Origin: Paralvinella palmiformis
Lineage: Eukaryota > Annelida > Polychaeta > Terebellida > Alvinellidae
Length of the DNA: 64,000 nucleotides
Reading direction: 5' to 3'
Assembly (NCBI GenBank): GCA_025642065.1
Contig: JAODUP010000582.1
Coordinates: 317,501-381,500 of the forward strand
The position numbers were made by a program, and so were the translations under genes. The notes below the pieces were generated by a model. The model saw nothing but the letters and a program-made list of their open reading frames with translations, searched no databases and was not told the origin of the DNA. Of the stretch, positions 36,378 to 48,764 are shown piece after piece. The number at the start of each line of letters is the position of its first letter. Within the stretch, counting starts at the first letter, position 1.

Positions 36378-36745
36378 GAGCTCCGGTGGCCTAGCTGTTA
36401 AGCACTCGGCACTTGGTGCCAACGGTCGCAGGTTCGAACCCCGCAAGAGGTCGAAACTTTTCCAGGGATTAATTTCTCGGCTCACTACATCGTGGGTGGC
36501 TGACCACGTTAAATGGCGCTGCCGTCTCCACTGAATTATTTAAAATAAAGGGGGACGTTAAAACCCCTGAGGACGTAAAACACTCTGGCAGTGACCACCC
36601 TCAGGGTATTTCGGCTCCATCTTTCCGTACTGCTCCCCTGTGAGTGGTGGGGGAGGAACTTTCTCAACCACTCCAACATAGAGGCTGTGCTGATTAAGCG
36701 ACAGTCTGGGGATTCTCTCCGAACAACAAAACCAAACCAACCAAA
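36378..36745 (+). mobile_element. tRNA-derived SINE, family 2, copy 2
   Basis: Most intact copy: GAGCTCCGGTGGCCTAGCTG, B box CAGGTTCGAACCC, and a body ending GGGGATTCTCTCCGAACAAC followed by an A/C-rich tail (CAAAACCAAACCAACCAAAC). The tail probably marks the 3' end of the element. Confidence 0.88.
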
Positions 36746-37459
36746 CCTAAATAAAAATATCCACAACATACCTAGTTGCATATCCTATATGAAACACATG
36801 AAAACAAATTATGGAAGTAAAGAATGATACAGAGATAACAGTCATAACACAAATAAAATTTAATAAGATTTTGTCTGAAACAAATAGAGATCTAGATAGA
36901 TCTCGGGCCTACTGCTTGGCTGAAGTCGTTAACTTCAAACATTGAGATATTTCTTACTGATCACAAGTCATCACACTAATTCCAAATACATGATCATTCA
37001 ATTTTGATCGCGGACCCCTTATAAGCGGTAGGTTAGCCTTAAGAGTATTGATTTCTTGAGGTCGTGTAAGTAGAAGGCGGGTGTCGCCGGGGGTCACGTC
37101 AAGCGGGGTGTGTCTACTTAAAATTGTTATGGTTATTTAAAAATATCGTTTATTTTTAAAAGCCAGATCATTTATCATTTTACAATAGCTTTCTTTTTCT
37201 TTCGAAAGCGGCGCAGAACGAACTATTGTCGTTAGATGCTGTCCGTGATAAGTCGACTCCAGCCACTAGGATTGTTGCGCTACTTGAATTCAAAATGGCG
37301 AGCCATTTTAAAACGTCAAGTAACATGTCTTGTATAAACAGGCTTTATTAATAGGTCGTTTTGTTAGACCACATAAGAGGACAACAATATAGATTCTACA
37401 TTATACATAGCTAAGTTAATAGAGCTAAACATAGCCTTCTTACTTTCGAATAAAAGGAA

Positions 37460-37496
<37 letters not shown>

Positions 37497-37539
37497 CATT
37501 GACAAATATAATAACGAACCGTAAATATAAACTCTGGAC

Positions 37540-37625
37540 GATGTATAAGGGGATTGAACCGGAGTCGCGACTTTTCAAGCTGATGCATGTGTAATATCTT
37601 ACCAGTCTAAATGAACCCATTAATG
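37540..37625 (-). mobile_element. Possible antisense tRNA-like SINE head
   Basis: Minus strand shows GACTCCGGTTCAATCCCC, a B box-like element, 40 bp after TGGTAAGATATTACACATGC. A related minus-strand sequence with AAAGTCGCCACTCTTGATTC lies at about 46830-46885. The family is ill-defined. Confidence 0.35.
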
Positions 37626-37924
37626 TAACTATTGTTAAACAACAGACTACACGTATTACCATCTTTGAGTGATAGCCATATTTTAATCTAGCCGTTGCTA
37701 AGTTTTTGTCAAGATTTTGTCTAATATATAATCGTTTAAGTCTCTGTGTATATAGGGAGATAACGGATGATCTAACCATTATACTTCTTCCGGTGTTCTC
37801 CTTTTTCAATATTGTATAAGTTTATGAAATGATATAAAGTCAACGAATTTGGGGGGGGGGATCAAATCCATAAAATACTGAATAATTATAAGTTGACCGA
37901 CTGGATAATGGTTTTGGATATGAG

Positions 37925-38420
37925 AGTTGTAGTAGTTGTAGTAGTAGAATATGTAGTAGTTGTAGTTGTAGTAGTGGTGGTAGTAGAATTTGTAGTAGTT
38001 GTAGAATTTATAGTAGTAGTAGTAGTAGTAGTAGTAGTAGAATTATTAGTAGAAGTGGTAGTAGTATTATAATTTGTAGAAGTAGTAGTAGTAGTGGTGG
38101 TAGTAAAATTTGTAGTAGTTGTAGTTGTAGTAGTGGCAGTGGTAGTAGAATTTATAGTAGTAGTAGTAGTAGATGACGTAGTATAATTATTAGTAGCACT
38201 GGTAGTAGTAGTATAATTTGTAGTAGTAGTAGTAGTAGTAGCAGCAGCAGCAGGAGTAGAAATAGTGGAATTACTATGACCATTAGTAGTGGTAGTAATA
38301 GTAGTAGTAATAGTAGTAGTAGTAGTAGTAGTAGCAGTGTAATAGTTTTAATTAGTAATAGTCGTATTTAGTAGTAATAGTATAGTAGTTGTAGCAGCAG
38401 CAGAAACAGCAATAACAACA
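37925..38420. repeat. Interrupted (TAG)n / (GTA)n tract
   Basis: About 0.5 kb of imperfect GTA repeats with TTG, GGT and CAG interruptions. It holds no gene. A similar shorter tract lies at 27400-27500 and 43975-44040. Confidence 0.85.
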
Positions 38421-39107
38421 ATAACAACAATAACAACATTAATAACATTGGTACTAGTAGGAACAACGACAGTATAGTATAGTGGTTGTTCTTTATAGTA
38501 CTAAGCGTGTTAGTAACTGCAACAACAACAACAATATCAACGATAGCAACAGTATTAACAGTTGAAGTATACACACTATATCACTATACAGTAAAGCCCC
38601 TTTATATAGGCCTGTTTGTAAACTTAGACTAGTGGGTGTGCGCGAGCATGCGTGCGTACGTGGGCGCGTGCATAAACTGATTTAATAGAGATTAGATAAG
38701 GCGTTCTATCTTCCCCGCTGTTTTAAGATAAGAGGCCCTTCATAACAGAGATATATACTTCGGTTGTGTTAGGATACTGTCAGCTCATCAACAGATCAAG
38801 GATCGGCCGAGTCTTGGACACTTAGATACAGGAAACATATTATAGCTGAGTGTTTGTTTTTTACAATTTAACCTTCTACACCTGTATTTATCTATAGTCG
38901 GGGAAGTTTTGTTGTCATTGGGCCAGTTAACTTCCATTTGGACTCAGGGTGTGCGTATTGGACATAGTTACTGGGCTGCTTAGGTACGTACCTAGTTTGC
39001 TGTATGTACGGATGTGTGAGTCCGTGCGTGTGCAAGTGTGTGTGCTAATGCGTATTTGTGCGTCGGTGTGTATGTGTGTTTGTGTGTATGTGTGCATGCT
39101 CGCGCAT

Positions 39108-39179
<72 letters not shown>

Positions 39180-39261
39180 GTTTATGTGTGTGTACGACTA
39201 ACTGGCTAGCTATATGCTACTGATATAACAAAGACTATTTTATGTGTTTTTATCAGGAGAC

Positions 39262-39820
39262 ATGGAGAAGTTAGCTAAGGTGTTAACGTTTTGTGTTTTT
39301 ATCTTAACCCTCGTGTTATATGTTGTCGGATTTTCTACTCCCTGGTGGGCAAATATAGGCTACAACGACGGTAAGTAACACGTGACCATATATCTAAGAG
39401 ATAATGAGAATATGATTATTGTTTAATGTGCATCTCTCTCTCTCTATGTATATGTATATATATATATATGTGTGTGTGTGCGTGTGTCTGTGCGTGTGTG
39501 CGTGGTGCGTGTGTGTTTGTCGTGTGTGTGTCGTGCGTTCGTTTGTTCGTTTGCTAGATCGCTCAATCACTCACTCATTCTCTATATTATCAATTGTTTA
39601 ATCCATTCATTCACTCACTTAACCATGTACACACTCAATAAGTAAATCAATCAATCAATCAATCAATCAATTAATCAGACATTCACTCTCTCATTCACTC
39701 ACTCACTCGTTCAATCAATCTCTTACTTATTATATCACTAACTCATTATCTGATTTCCTCACTCACTCACTCACTCACTCACTCACTCACTCACTCACTC
39801 ACTCACTCACTCACTCACAC

Positions 39821-39863
<43 letters not shown>

Positions 39864-41009
39864 ATCACTCACTCATCCCGAAAGGAGACAAGAACTCTGA
39901 GCCTACGGACTTGCCACTTCTAGTTCTATCAACTAATACCCTCACAATCATCAGATAACGAGACGACTTCCTGACCACGTACAATATTAGAACTTGAACG
40001 AGTTGACATATTTATTATATATTTTGTTGACAGATACAGAGATATCGCTCGGTCTGTGGCAACAATGCCGACGACAAAGAAACGAGAAGTGGGTCTGTTC
40101 TGATCTATCTTCTGTAGGTATGTATCCTACTGTCAGTTAGTTTCTACCAGACCAACTCCACCGCAATGATGACGTTATGATGTATTGTTACTAACGTCTA
40201 TATGGCCTCAGCGGTTTGAACGTGGCACTTTCTTACTTATGGGCATGCTGCGCGCAAGGTCGGAGGTTCGAATCCGGGCCGTTGCGCTATAGTAGGGGGA
40301 GTTTTCCATCTAACCAGGCAACTGGCAAGGTTTTCCCCGCGGAATATGCCGTATATGGTAAATCACCCATTGAATTATAATCTATGTGATTATTGATTTT
40401 ATCCATTCACATCATCATGTCAGATGGCAAAGGTTCTACAAAAATAAGTTTGAACTAGAGAGGCAGAACCATGACAGCGATATAAATCGCGCTGAACGTT
40501 ATTTAGTTTAGTGACATATATCTATTGGATGAAGTCTACGCCATTCCAATTAAATGCAAAATTATGGTCTGGAGACCGGATACCCTTAATGGACTATAAA
40601 TAAAATCCAAATATAGTTGGTAAATAGCCTATATACAGCTACTCAGTAAGACATTTATCAGCCACTACACGTGTGAATCGCCATGTAATACAGTGATTCT
40701 TAGACTTCTAACCCGAGACCGTAGTGTGAAATTCAGCCGCATGATGGCACCAGGGGTAATTGAATCGGTCTATTAAAGATACCTCTTGTGTTTAAGTCCT
40801 GATTATAAGACTATGCATAAGATTGGGTTGGGCGTGTTTTGAAATTTGAATCGGCTAGATAATGTGTTCTTCGAGTATATGACATCATAGGTGTTATGTT
40901 TAATATATGTGGGCTACAACTAACACAATAGTAATATCAGCCCAAAAAGGATCATCCGTCTAGAACAAGACAAGCAAATTATTACTTTTCTTTAAACTCT
41001 TCCCACATT

Positions 41010-41050
<41 letters not shown>

Positions 41051-42662
41051 TGGGTTAATAGTGAAATATTAATTCGTGAACTTTGTTTGGGAGACAAATT
41101 ATGGCTGCACTAATAATATCATAATATCAGATATTTGTTTAAAGTCGCCCAAATGTGATATTTATTTATAGATTCCATGCTGAATGCATCAAGAGCTATA
41201 TTATCTATGGGACTGATAGCGAGTGCCGCATCATTGATACTTTTTGTCCACTGGCTAGTCAGAGATGACGTTGAAACGCCTACAGCTGCACTGGCTTGTT
41301 GTCTTGTGACGAGTAAGTTTAAAAGTCACCTTCATCATTGTCAATGTCACCGTCAAGATTGTCAATGTCACCGTCATCATTGTCAATGTCACCATCATCA
41401 TTATCAATGTCACCATCATCATTATCAATGTCACCATCATCATTGTCTATGTCACCGTCATCATTGTCAATGTCACCGTCATCATTGTCAATGCCACCAT
41501 CATCATTGTCAATGTCACCGTCATCATTGTCTATGTCACTGTCATCATTATCAATGTCACCATCATCATTATCAATGTCACCGTCATCATTGTCAATGTT
41601 ACCGTCAACATTGTCAATGTCACCATCATCATTGTCAATGTCACCATCATTATTGTCAATATCACCATCATCATTGTCAATGTCACCATCATCATTGTCA
41701 ATGTCACCGTCATCATTGTCAATGTCACCATCATCATTGTCTATGTCACCATCATCATTATCAATGTTACCATCATCATTATTAATGTCACCATCATCAT
41801 TGTCAATGTCACCATCATCATTGTCTATGTCACTGTCATCATTGTCTATGTCACTGTCATCATTGTCTATGTCACCATCATCAATGTTACCATCATCATT
41901 GTCAATGTCACCATCATCATTATCAATGTCACCGTCATCATTATCAATGTCACCATCATCATTGTCAATGTTACCGTCATCATTGTCAATGTCACCATCA
42001 TCATTGTCAATGTCACCATCATCATTATCAATGTCACCATCATCATTATCAATGTCACCATCATCATTATCAATGTCACCATCATCATTGTCAATGTTAC
42101 CGTCATCATTGTCAATGTCACCATCATCATTGTCAATGTCACCATCATCATTATCAATGTCACCGTCATCATTGTCAATGCTACCATCATCAAAAGTGGT
42201 CGTAATACATCAATCATCATCAATATCTGTAAGAATCTTGTCCCTATATAAGTTTATAAAGTCGGACATGGTAACAGATGTGTCATTGGGTCATTGTCCA
42301 CTATTATACCCACTATCGGTTAATCTAGCATTGATAAGTGTCTCCACCCTCACTATTATACTACTACAGGTGTCCTAATTTTGTCAGGTGTCTTTATATC
42401 TACCGCTTTACTCATTATATGTGTCCTGTGTGCCGATTGCATAAGTACACGCGTTATGGTTATGATAGATGTATTTATCTCCACTACAGGTGTCCTGGTT
42501 ATGACAGGTGTCTCGATATTTGCCGCTGACAATATGACACATACCTTGATGTGGTCCTTCGTCATCTCTTGTTGTAGTACCATTCTTTTCTTCCTCGATG
42601 GCGCAGTCGGCTTCTGTTTACTGTTTTGTCGCCGAAACAGATACGACTCAGTCACTAATTGA
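39262..42662 (+). CDS. Claudin/PMP22-type tetraspan membrane protein (4 exons)
   Basis: Exons 39262-39370, 40034-40117, 41172-41312 and a last exon starting at 42370 or 42490, ending with TGA at 42660-42662. All junctions are phase 1. Exon 1 encodes a short cytoplasmic start and TM1 (KVLTFCVFILTLVLYVVGF), then PWW. Exon 2 encodes the first extracellular loop with GLWQQC and KWVC, the W-GLW-C-C signature of claudins and relatives. Exon 3 encodes TM2 and the start of TM3. The last exon completes TM3 and TM4 and ends in a basic tail CRRNRYDSVTN. With the 42490 acceptor the product is 168 residues with four TMs, as in PMP22; with 42370 it is 208 residues and seems to gain a fifth hydrophobic segment. 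Such proteins act in cell junctions or membrane organisation; the exact subfamily is not clear. An untranslated 5' exon is likely because an acceptor (TTATCAG) lies just before the ATG. Confidence 0.85.
39640..39865. repeat. (TCAA)n and (TCAC)n microsatellite in tetraspan gene intron 1
   Basis: Long runs of TCAA and TCAC tetranucleotides with short interruptions; no coding potential. Confidence 0.9.
40197..40345 (+). mobile_element. Third tRNA-like SINE in the tetraspan gene intron 2
   Basis: GGCCTCAGCGGTTTGAACGT followed by GGAGGTTCGAATCCGGGCC gives A- and B-box-like promoter elements. A body with CCAGGCAACTGGCAAGGTTT follows. It is too long between boxes for a normal tRNA gene, and no second copy is seen in this window. 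Confidence 0.5.
41336..42190. repeat. 21-bp minisatellite, about 40 copies, in tetraspan gene intron 3
   Basis: The unit is close to TCAATGTCACCATCATCATT plus G, with C/T and A/G variants. A 15-bp-shifted copy occurs near 41880. The unit length keeps frames open on both strands for hundreds of codons (SLSMSPS on +), but these are not genes. The array ends at AAAAGTGGTCGTAATACATC, which resembles the tail of SINE family 1. Confidence 0.95.
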
Positions 42663-42729
42663 AGTCTAGCTGATTAGTAGCTGGGCAATGATGACAGTAG
42701 AAGGACAATGGTTGGGCAATGATCACAAC

Positions 42730-42735
42730 AATAAA
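42730..42735 (+). terminator. Polyadenylation signal AATAAA for the tetraspan gene
   Basis: Canonical AATAAA 68 bp after the TGA stop. Confidence 0.5.
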
Positions 42736-42809
42736 GAGGACAATTAGCAAGACAAATCAGCAACAGGTAGATGATTATGGTAAATGGGCACAATCCCATT
42801 GGAGAAAAA

Positions 42810-43400
42810 CCCACCCAGACATAATCTCAATGGAAAGAACACGACTTAGATATAACCACACACAGACAAAACACCAGTCAGATATAACCTCACAAAAACA
42901 AAACACCACTTGCACATAACCCTACACAGACAAAACACCACTCAGACATAACCTCACAAAAACTTGGACATAACCCTACACAGACAAAACATCAGTCAGA
43001 TATAACCTCACAAAAACAAAACATCACTTGAACATAACCCTACACAGACAAAACACCACTCAGACATAACCTCACAAAAACTTGGACATAACCCTACACA
43101 GACAAAACATCAGTCAGATATAACCTCACAAAAACAAAACATCACTTGAACATAACCCTACACAGACAAAACACCACTCAGACATAACCTCACAAAAACT
43201 TGGACATAACCCTACACAGACAAAACATCAGTCAGATATAACCTCACAAAAACCAAACATCACTTGCACATAACCATATACAGACAAAACTCCACTCAGA
43301 CATAACCCCATAACGTCAAAAAAACACTTTCCTATAACCGTACACAGACAAAACACCATTTGAACATAGCCCAAAACATATGCAACAAAATCTAATTCGA
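42810..43400. repeat. 118-bp tandem repeat array 3' of the tetraspan gene
   Basis: CAGACAAAACACCACTCAG begins at 42927, 43045 and 43163, giving a 118-bp period. Each unit is built from shorter related blocks (CAGACAAAACA, ATAACCTCACAAAAAC, ATAACCCTACA). Edges are diverged single blocks. Confidence 0.9.
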
Positions 43401-43513
43401 AGTATTTTTTATTCACATAGAATATAACAGCATAATTATAGCAAATAACAAAACAACATGTAAAATGTGTGAGTGTATTTATCTAAGTCAACACTCGCCT
43501 CAGACGATGCCCT

Positions 43514-43780
43514 TCAGTACTTCTGGAATGGACTTGATGTCATCCGTCTATCAGTGCACAGGTGATGCAGATTAGTCTGCTGTTTCTTCGTATGTCGTCG
43601 TACACGTTTCATAGCTGATTCACCACACTGATCCCGAACTCGGGGAGTAGCAGCCTGGGTTTGATACTTCTGGATGCGGTCTATCGGTCTCCAGATGGTT
43701 GAATGAGCATGCCAAAATAGATTTTTCAAGGCATTGTTCCAACCAGAACATATGGTGTTAGTTCTGGATGTACATATTAG
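43514..43780 (-). pseudogene. Possible MULE-type transposase C-terminal fragment
   Basis: Minus strand reads WNNALKNLFWHAHSTIWRPI then DRIQKYQTQAA and KKQQTNLHHLCTD. WNN...H.H.(S/T)IW..I...QK is a pattern I associate with the C-terminus of animal MULE (Mutator-like) transposases. No catalytic residues are included and no terminal repeats were found. Confidence 0.4.
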
Positions 43781-44914
43781 GATTTTGTCTACTATTCTCA
43801 TTTCTTACTGGAGTTATGTCCGGATGGTTTTTCCCAGTGGGATTTATCCAGTTTTTTTTTTCAGAGTGGATTGTGCTATGGATCGTTATAGATTTTCTAG
43901 ATTCTTATTCTGTACATAATGTATTTTAAGTGTATCAACTACATAGCCATAATAATGATGATAACATTAATTGTAGTAATAGTAGTGGTAGCAGTAGTAG
44001 AAATAGTAAAAGTAGTAGTAGTAGTAGTAGTAGTAGAAGCCTCGACGCTAGTTAAGCTATATTTTAACATTTTCAAGCCAGACCTAATATCTGCTATACA
44101 AACTATTAAGTTATAATAAAGGGTTTTAATGCTATTTATGACAAGTTAATTGGATTTTGCTACCTAAATGTTCAAAAATTAAATCAACAGGATTTTCACT
44201 TAATTAAGTTTTAATTGTGCCACAGAATTATTACTAATTGTTATGCTAAACACGCCTTGTTTAGGCAACATATGACATAGTTTATAGTAAAAATTAAAAT
44301 GGATTTGTGTGTTTAAGTTTGTGTATGTGTGTGCTGTGCGTGAGTCTCTCTCCGAGTCTCTCGTATGTATATATATAAGTACGTGCTTATGGCATCACGG
44401 GAAGGAGGGGCACCTCAGAACCTGTTCATGAAAAATGAATAAGTTCTGTTTATAAAGCGTTCTCTCCCGTGTCTTCATGTTTATCCTGCCAAATAAAGTA
44501 CACTGTGCGCTCGCAGATTGGAAGTTATACAAGTTTTGAACAAGTCCAGTACGCGTTTTAAACAGCGCAAGTGACGGGTAGTAGCTCGTAAGTTCTTAGT
44601 TTAGTTGCCAGCTGTCACTGGTGTTATTTGCTTGTGCTTTCATTACCTCATTCTTGCTTTAGGTTGCTTATTCCAATAACAGGCTCAGCTCTGGCTGTTA
44701 AATATATTAAAAGGCAAGCAGGGCCGACTGAACTACTTTTATTTTGTACTTGAGTAGAAGTAGAAGTAAACCGCTTCAAAACTACTTGAGTCGAAATAAA
44801 AGTAAACTTGTAAAAATTTAACTATTTGCTAAAAGCGATGGAAGTAGAAGTAGAAGATAAAATATATTGTAACACAAAAAAATAATGAAAAAGATGCAAA
44901 GGTAATGTTACCAG

Positions 44915-45560
44915 ATGTTGATTACAAGGCAGCTACAACTCGCAAACGTATCAGACAGAAGGTACCCAATGGCGGATATACACCAGATTTTATACACAGT
45001 TGTTGACAAACTTGCAACTGAGATGAAAAGAAGAGGTGAGATGTACAAAAATATAGCAGCGCGATTTTCTTTTCTACGTAATGTGCCATATAATGTCACT
45101 TCATAATCTACCAATATTGAAAGGTATTCTCTGTGCTGTCAAAAGAAGCTGATTGATGCTTATCCAGAGGATTTCAACACAAATTTCTCATCTGAGCTTC
45201 AGCAGTTTCATTTATATGTGCGCCATAAGTTCAGTGCAACAGAAAATGTGAAAACAAGATTCATTCACGCTGAACTTTATAAAATAATTTTAGAAGACAG
45301 TATTGAGTGTGACTTTCCAAATGTAGACATTGACTTTCGTATAATTTTAACATTTATGGTCACAAATTGCTCAGCTGAGTGTTCATTTTCACGATTGAAA
45401 TATATTAAAATTCCCCTCAGAACAACTATGCAACAAGGCAGGCTGGATGCCTTATCTCTATTATGTATAGAAGCAGATGAATTATGTAAGATTGGTTATG
45501 AGGATCTGATCAAAGGCTTTACAATGAAAAAAGTAGGAGAAAATTGTTCAACAATAAATA
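44915..45560 (+). pseudogene. Decayed hAT transposase (ZMYM1-like), C-terminal part
   Basis: An upstream piece (44915-45106) has DKLATEMKRRGEMYKNIAAR. After a stop, a second frame (about 45115-45560) reads RYSLCCQKKLIDAYPEDF, then VDFRIILTFMVTNCSAECSF-like residues (DIDFRIILTFMVTNCSAECS) and RLDALSLLCIEADE. This is the dimerisation and catalytic C-terminus of hAT transposases of the ZMYM1-like group. The 3' side ends in CGGCCCTG (45681-45688), a hAT-type terminus. A CAGGGCCG match at 44719 could be the other end. No intact protein is possible across the stops. Confidence 0.8.
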
Positions 45561-45686
45561 AAATGGAACCATACAGAAATAAATATTATTTTCCTTCTTA
45601 CTGTAAGTTTTGTTTAATTTACAAATGTATTGGAGCATCAATTGTTTTTATTGCTTAGGGCCTCTAAGCGTCTTAATCCGGCCCTG

Positions 45687-45762
<76 letters not shown>

Positions 45763-45779
45763 AACAGGCACAGAGCATC

Positions 45780-46501
45780 AACATATCTAAACATCCTTCG
45801 AAACCTACCTCCATAAATCTAAATACAACTATACATACATAATCTAAAAATAAAATATTCCATACCTCCACATATTGATAAATGTGTGCGTATACCTAAG
45901 CATGTGTCTGGTCTACTCATCAGCCTGTGGGACCAGCTAATTCGCTTTTCGTACGCGACAAATATGTCACGCCCACAGGAAAGCGGCTACATGCAGGCTA
46001 CGTACAAAAAGTGGAAGCACGTAAAACATACCATTTGATACCACAGCTCGCAAACAACACGTGCGTGTGGTTCAGTGGTGACTTGCTACATACATATCAT
46101 AAACTATTTTGACACCACAGTTTACATTCAACAGTAATTTTCTGTGGTCCAAAAGAAACCTGTATATAAAGCATTTCGACACCTCAGATGCTGACCTCAG
46201 CTTTATTCTGGGTTCGAATAACTGAATAAATCCTACCTATATGAACCGTGTATCAATACACGTCCGACTGGTCTGGCGTCGAAGTTCTTCTCTAACCTAA
46301 GTGAAAATCTAAGCCTTATTTATACCATCAGCGTGTTAACAAACATTACAGTTTGTTCATAACAAAGAGAATGTACACTAACTCAGTATGGACTCACTGA
46401 AGCGATTTAACTAAAATAAAACAAAGTAGCAATACGGCAATGGATTATTACTGGACTAGAACGAAATATCGTCTCAAACCTGAGTAAATACTATGGTTTA
46501 C

Positions 46502-46581
<80 letters not shown>

Positions 46582-46670
46582 TTATTTAGCTGTGTAGCAC
46601 AGAGAATCTCGGATTATTACTGGACTAGAACGAAATATCATCTCAAACCTGAGTAAATACTATGGTTTAC

Positions 46671-46680
<10 letters not shown>
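45780..46680. repeat. Dispersed repeat, copy 2, with internal ~170-bp duplication
   Basis: Matches 33590-34115 in order. Within it, TGGATTATTACTGGACTAGA and the following CGAAATAT, CTCAAACCTGAGTAAATAC occur at about 46440 and again at about 46612, each followed by (TG)n and (AT)n. A local duplication driven by the microsatellites is likely. Confidence 0.7.
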
Positions 46681-46751
<71 letters not shown>

Positions 46752-47084
46752 GTGTGCGTGTTTTTTTTTAGCTGTGTAGCACCGAGAATCTCGAACCGTG
46801 AATTCAACCTCTTGACGTTTCTTCAGGAGACTGAATCAAGAGTGGCGACTTTTCTTGCTGAGACATGTTCAATGTCTCACTAGTCCTTAAGCCGCCAATG
46901 AACAAAAAGCGAATGACCTACAGTCGTGACGTCTGGGAGTAAAACATGCAAGTCGGATCACTGCAGTTGTGAGAATGTCTATATTAATGTTGTTGAAATT
47001 TGGGGTAGAGACCACTGACTGTCGCCTATTGGGCACAGTCATATTAATGACCTAAGCAGCCATATTTATAGCTTGCTTGCTTTG

Positions 47085-47415
47085 CTTGTTTGCTTTGTTG
47101 TTCGGGAAGAATCCCCAGGCTAGTCGCTTATTCAGAACAGTCTCTATGTTGGAGTGGTTGAGAAACATCCTCCCCCACCACTCACAGGGGAGCAGTACGG
47201 AAAGATGGAGCCGAAATACCCTGAGAGAGGTCACTGCCAGAGTGTTTTACGTCCTCAGCGGGTCTTTAACGTCCCCATTTATTTTGAATAATTCAGTGGA
47301 GATGGCAGCGCCATTCAACGTGGTCATCCACCCACGATGTTGTGAATCGAGAAATTAATCTCTAGACTTCTTGCTGAGATCGAACCTGTGATCTTTGTCA
47401 CCAAAGAGTGTCTGT
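47085..47415 (-). mobile_element. tRNA-derived SINE, family 2, copy 3
   Basis: Antisense copy: the body runs from TTCGGGAAGAATCCCCAGGC at ~47100 to the degraded head at 47370-47410. The B box complement is changed (GATCGAACCTGTGA). Confidence 0.82.
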
Positions 47416-47500
47416 TCATGGTATTTTATCTGATGTTCAGTTTTTGTTATCTGGTGTAGCATAGGGTTAAGTTCTTGATCCTCTGGTTTTCACAATGTTC

Positions 47501-47542
<42 letters not shown>

Positions 47543-47924
47543 CAGATGTGTGTGATCAGCATACAAATGATATTTAAGGATCCCAAGAGGAAGTGTATAC
47601 ATCAATCAACCATCTTTAATATGATGCATAACGTCCCTTAAGGGAGGAAATTTGTTCCTCTTGATTCTTTGAATCAGTCCTGAAGAAATGTACTGTCTCG
47701 CTTGATCCTTAAGTCAATGAGGCAGGTTACTCAATAACATCTTCAGATTGAGTAAAGATCTAGTGACCTGATTATATAATTAAAATGCTGTATATTCATA
47801 TATAGAGTTAGAGGTGACTAAAGGATGGTGATCCTAACTGATACTTGGAGTTAATATAATCGTTAAACTCTATCGATAATTGACTCACTCACTCACCCAA
47901 ACACCCACCCACTCTCTAATTAGC

Positions 47925-48116
47925 TTCCGTGGTCTAGCGGTAGCGTGTTGGACCACAAATCACTACCACCCGTGTTCGAAACTCGGCGTGGGACTATCTG
48001 ACGGTTGTTTCATCTTTCACTTCGCTTCATTACGTTTGGAGGTCACTCGGCCCATTTAGCCTACCATGTGCACAAAGGTGGCCACAAAACATCAATCATC
48101 ATCATCATCATCATCC
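47925..48116 (+). mobile_element. tRNA-derived SINE, family 1, copy with (ATC)n tail
   Basis: Complete copy with head CGTGGTCTAGCGGTAGCGTG, B box-like GTGTTCGAAACTC, body, GGCCCATTTAGCCTACCATG and a tail ending in (ATC)6. It sits 0.65 kb upstream of the receptor-like gene. Confidence 0.85.
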
Positions 48117-48764
48117 TCCAAATAATAAACAGTTCTTCATTATTATGCCAATGGTTTCGTGTTAGTCATCATTCATGCGCCTTAACTGCCTATGCTCACC
48201 CAACCTGAACACTTCGAACACCCCCCCCCCCCCGCCCCCAAACTCTAACATCTATATACGACCAAGCTCCACAGAGGAACACAAATAAACCACAACACCT
48301 CTTAGTCACAACAAAGTTTAACGGCAGTGGCGTAGTTACCAGTAGACCATGACGTCCGGTTCAAGATCATTGTTCAACAGAGATCTGGATATGATGAACG
48401 CTCTTATAACTATAATTTTAGGAAAAGTTTACTTTCTTCATGTAGCTAGGACAGTTTACTAAATGTTATCTTCATAATGTACCATAAATTCCAAATGTTA
48501 CATATTTATTCAGAATTAGTTTCCGTCGATTACATTGCTGGCCTATAAGGTCTTCGTCTTTGAAGTGGGTCCATTTATCGTCCCCGGGTTATAAACGGAC
48601 TTCCTGATTCGCGATGGCTGTCCTACGCCACTGTAGGTTATATACGTTTATTGATGGCATTATAACATTTAAATAACTGGTCCACTACACGGTAGTTCAC
48701 TTCCTTTTCTTTAACATCTTTGTTGGCTGAACGTTTAGTTGATCAATATCTTCTCACCGACAAT

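Larger units (their letters stand above)
32730..39256. other. Intergenic region between the TRPM2-like and tetraspan genes
   Basis: Contains the repeats listed separately. An 89-codon open frame at 36081-36350 (starting MLCRQFLDLL) has no recognisable domain and no splice or promoter support. The stretches 34830-35740 and 36750-37830 hold nothing I can identify apart from one hairpin at 35480 and AT runs. Confidence 0.55.

Noticed and set aside
41338..42378. 346-codon + frame of SLSMSPS repeats, and antisense frames of MMMVTLT repeats
   Set aside because: They are translations of the 21-bp minisatellite, which is open in several frames only because the unit is a multiple of three; the array lies in an intron between two good exons.
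43919..44116. Val-rich + frame (IVVIVVVAVVE type) and similar frames at 27338 and 54190
   Set aside because: Products of GTA/TAG trinucleotide repeats.
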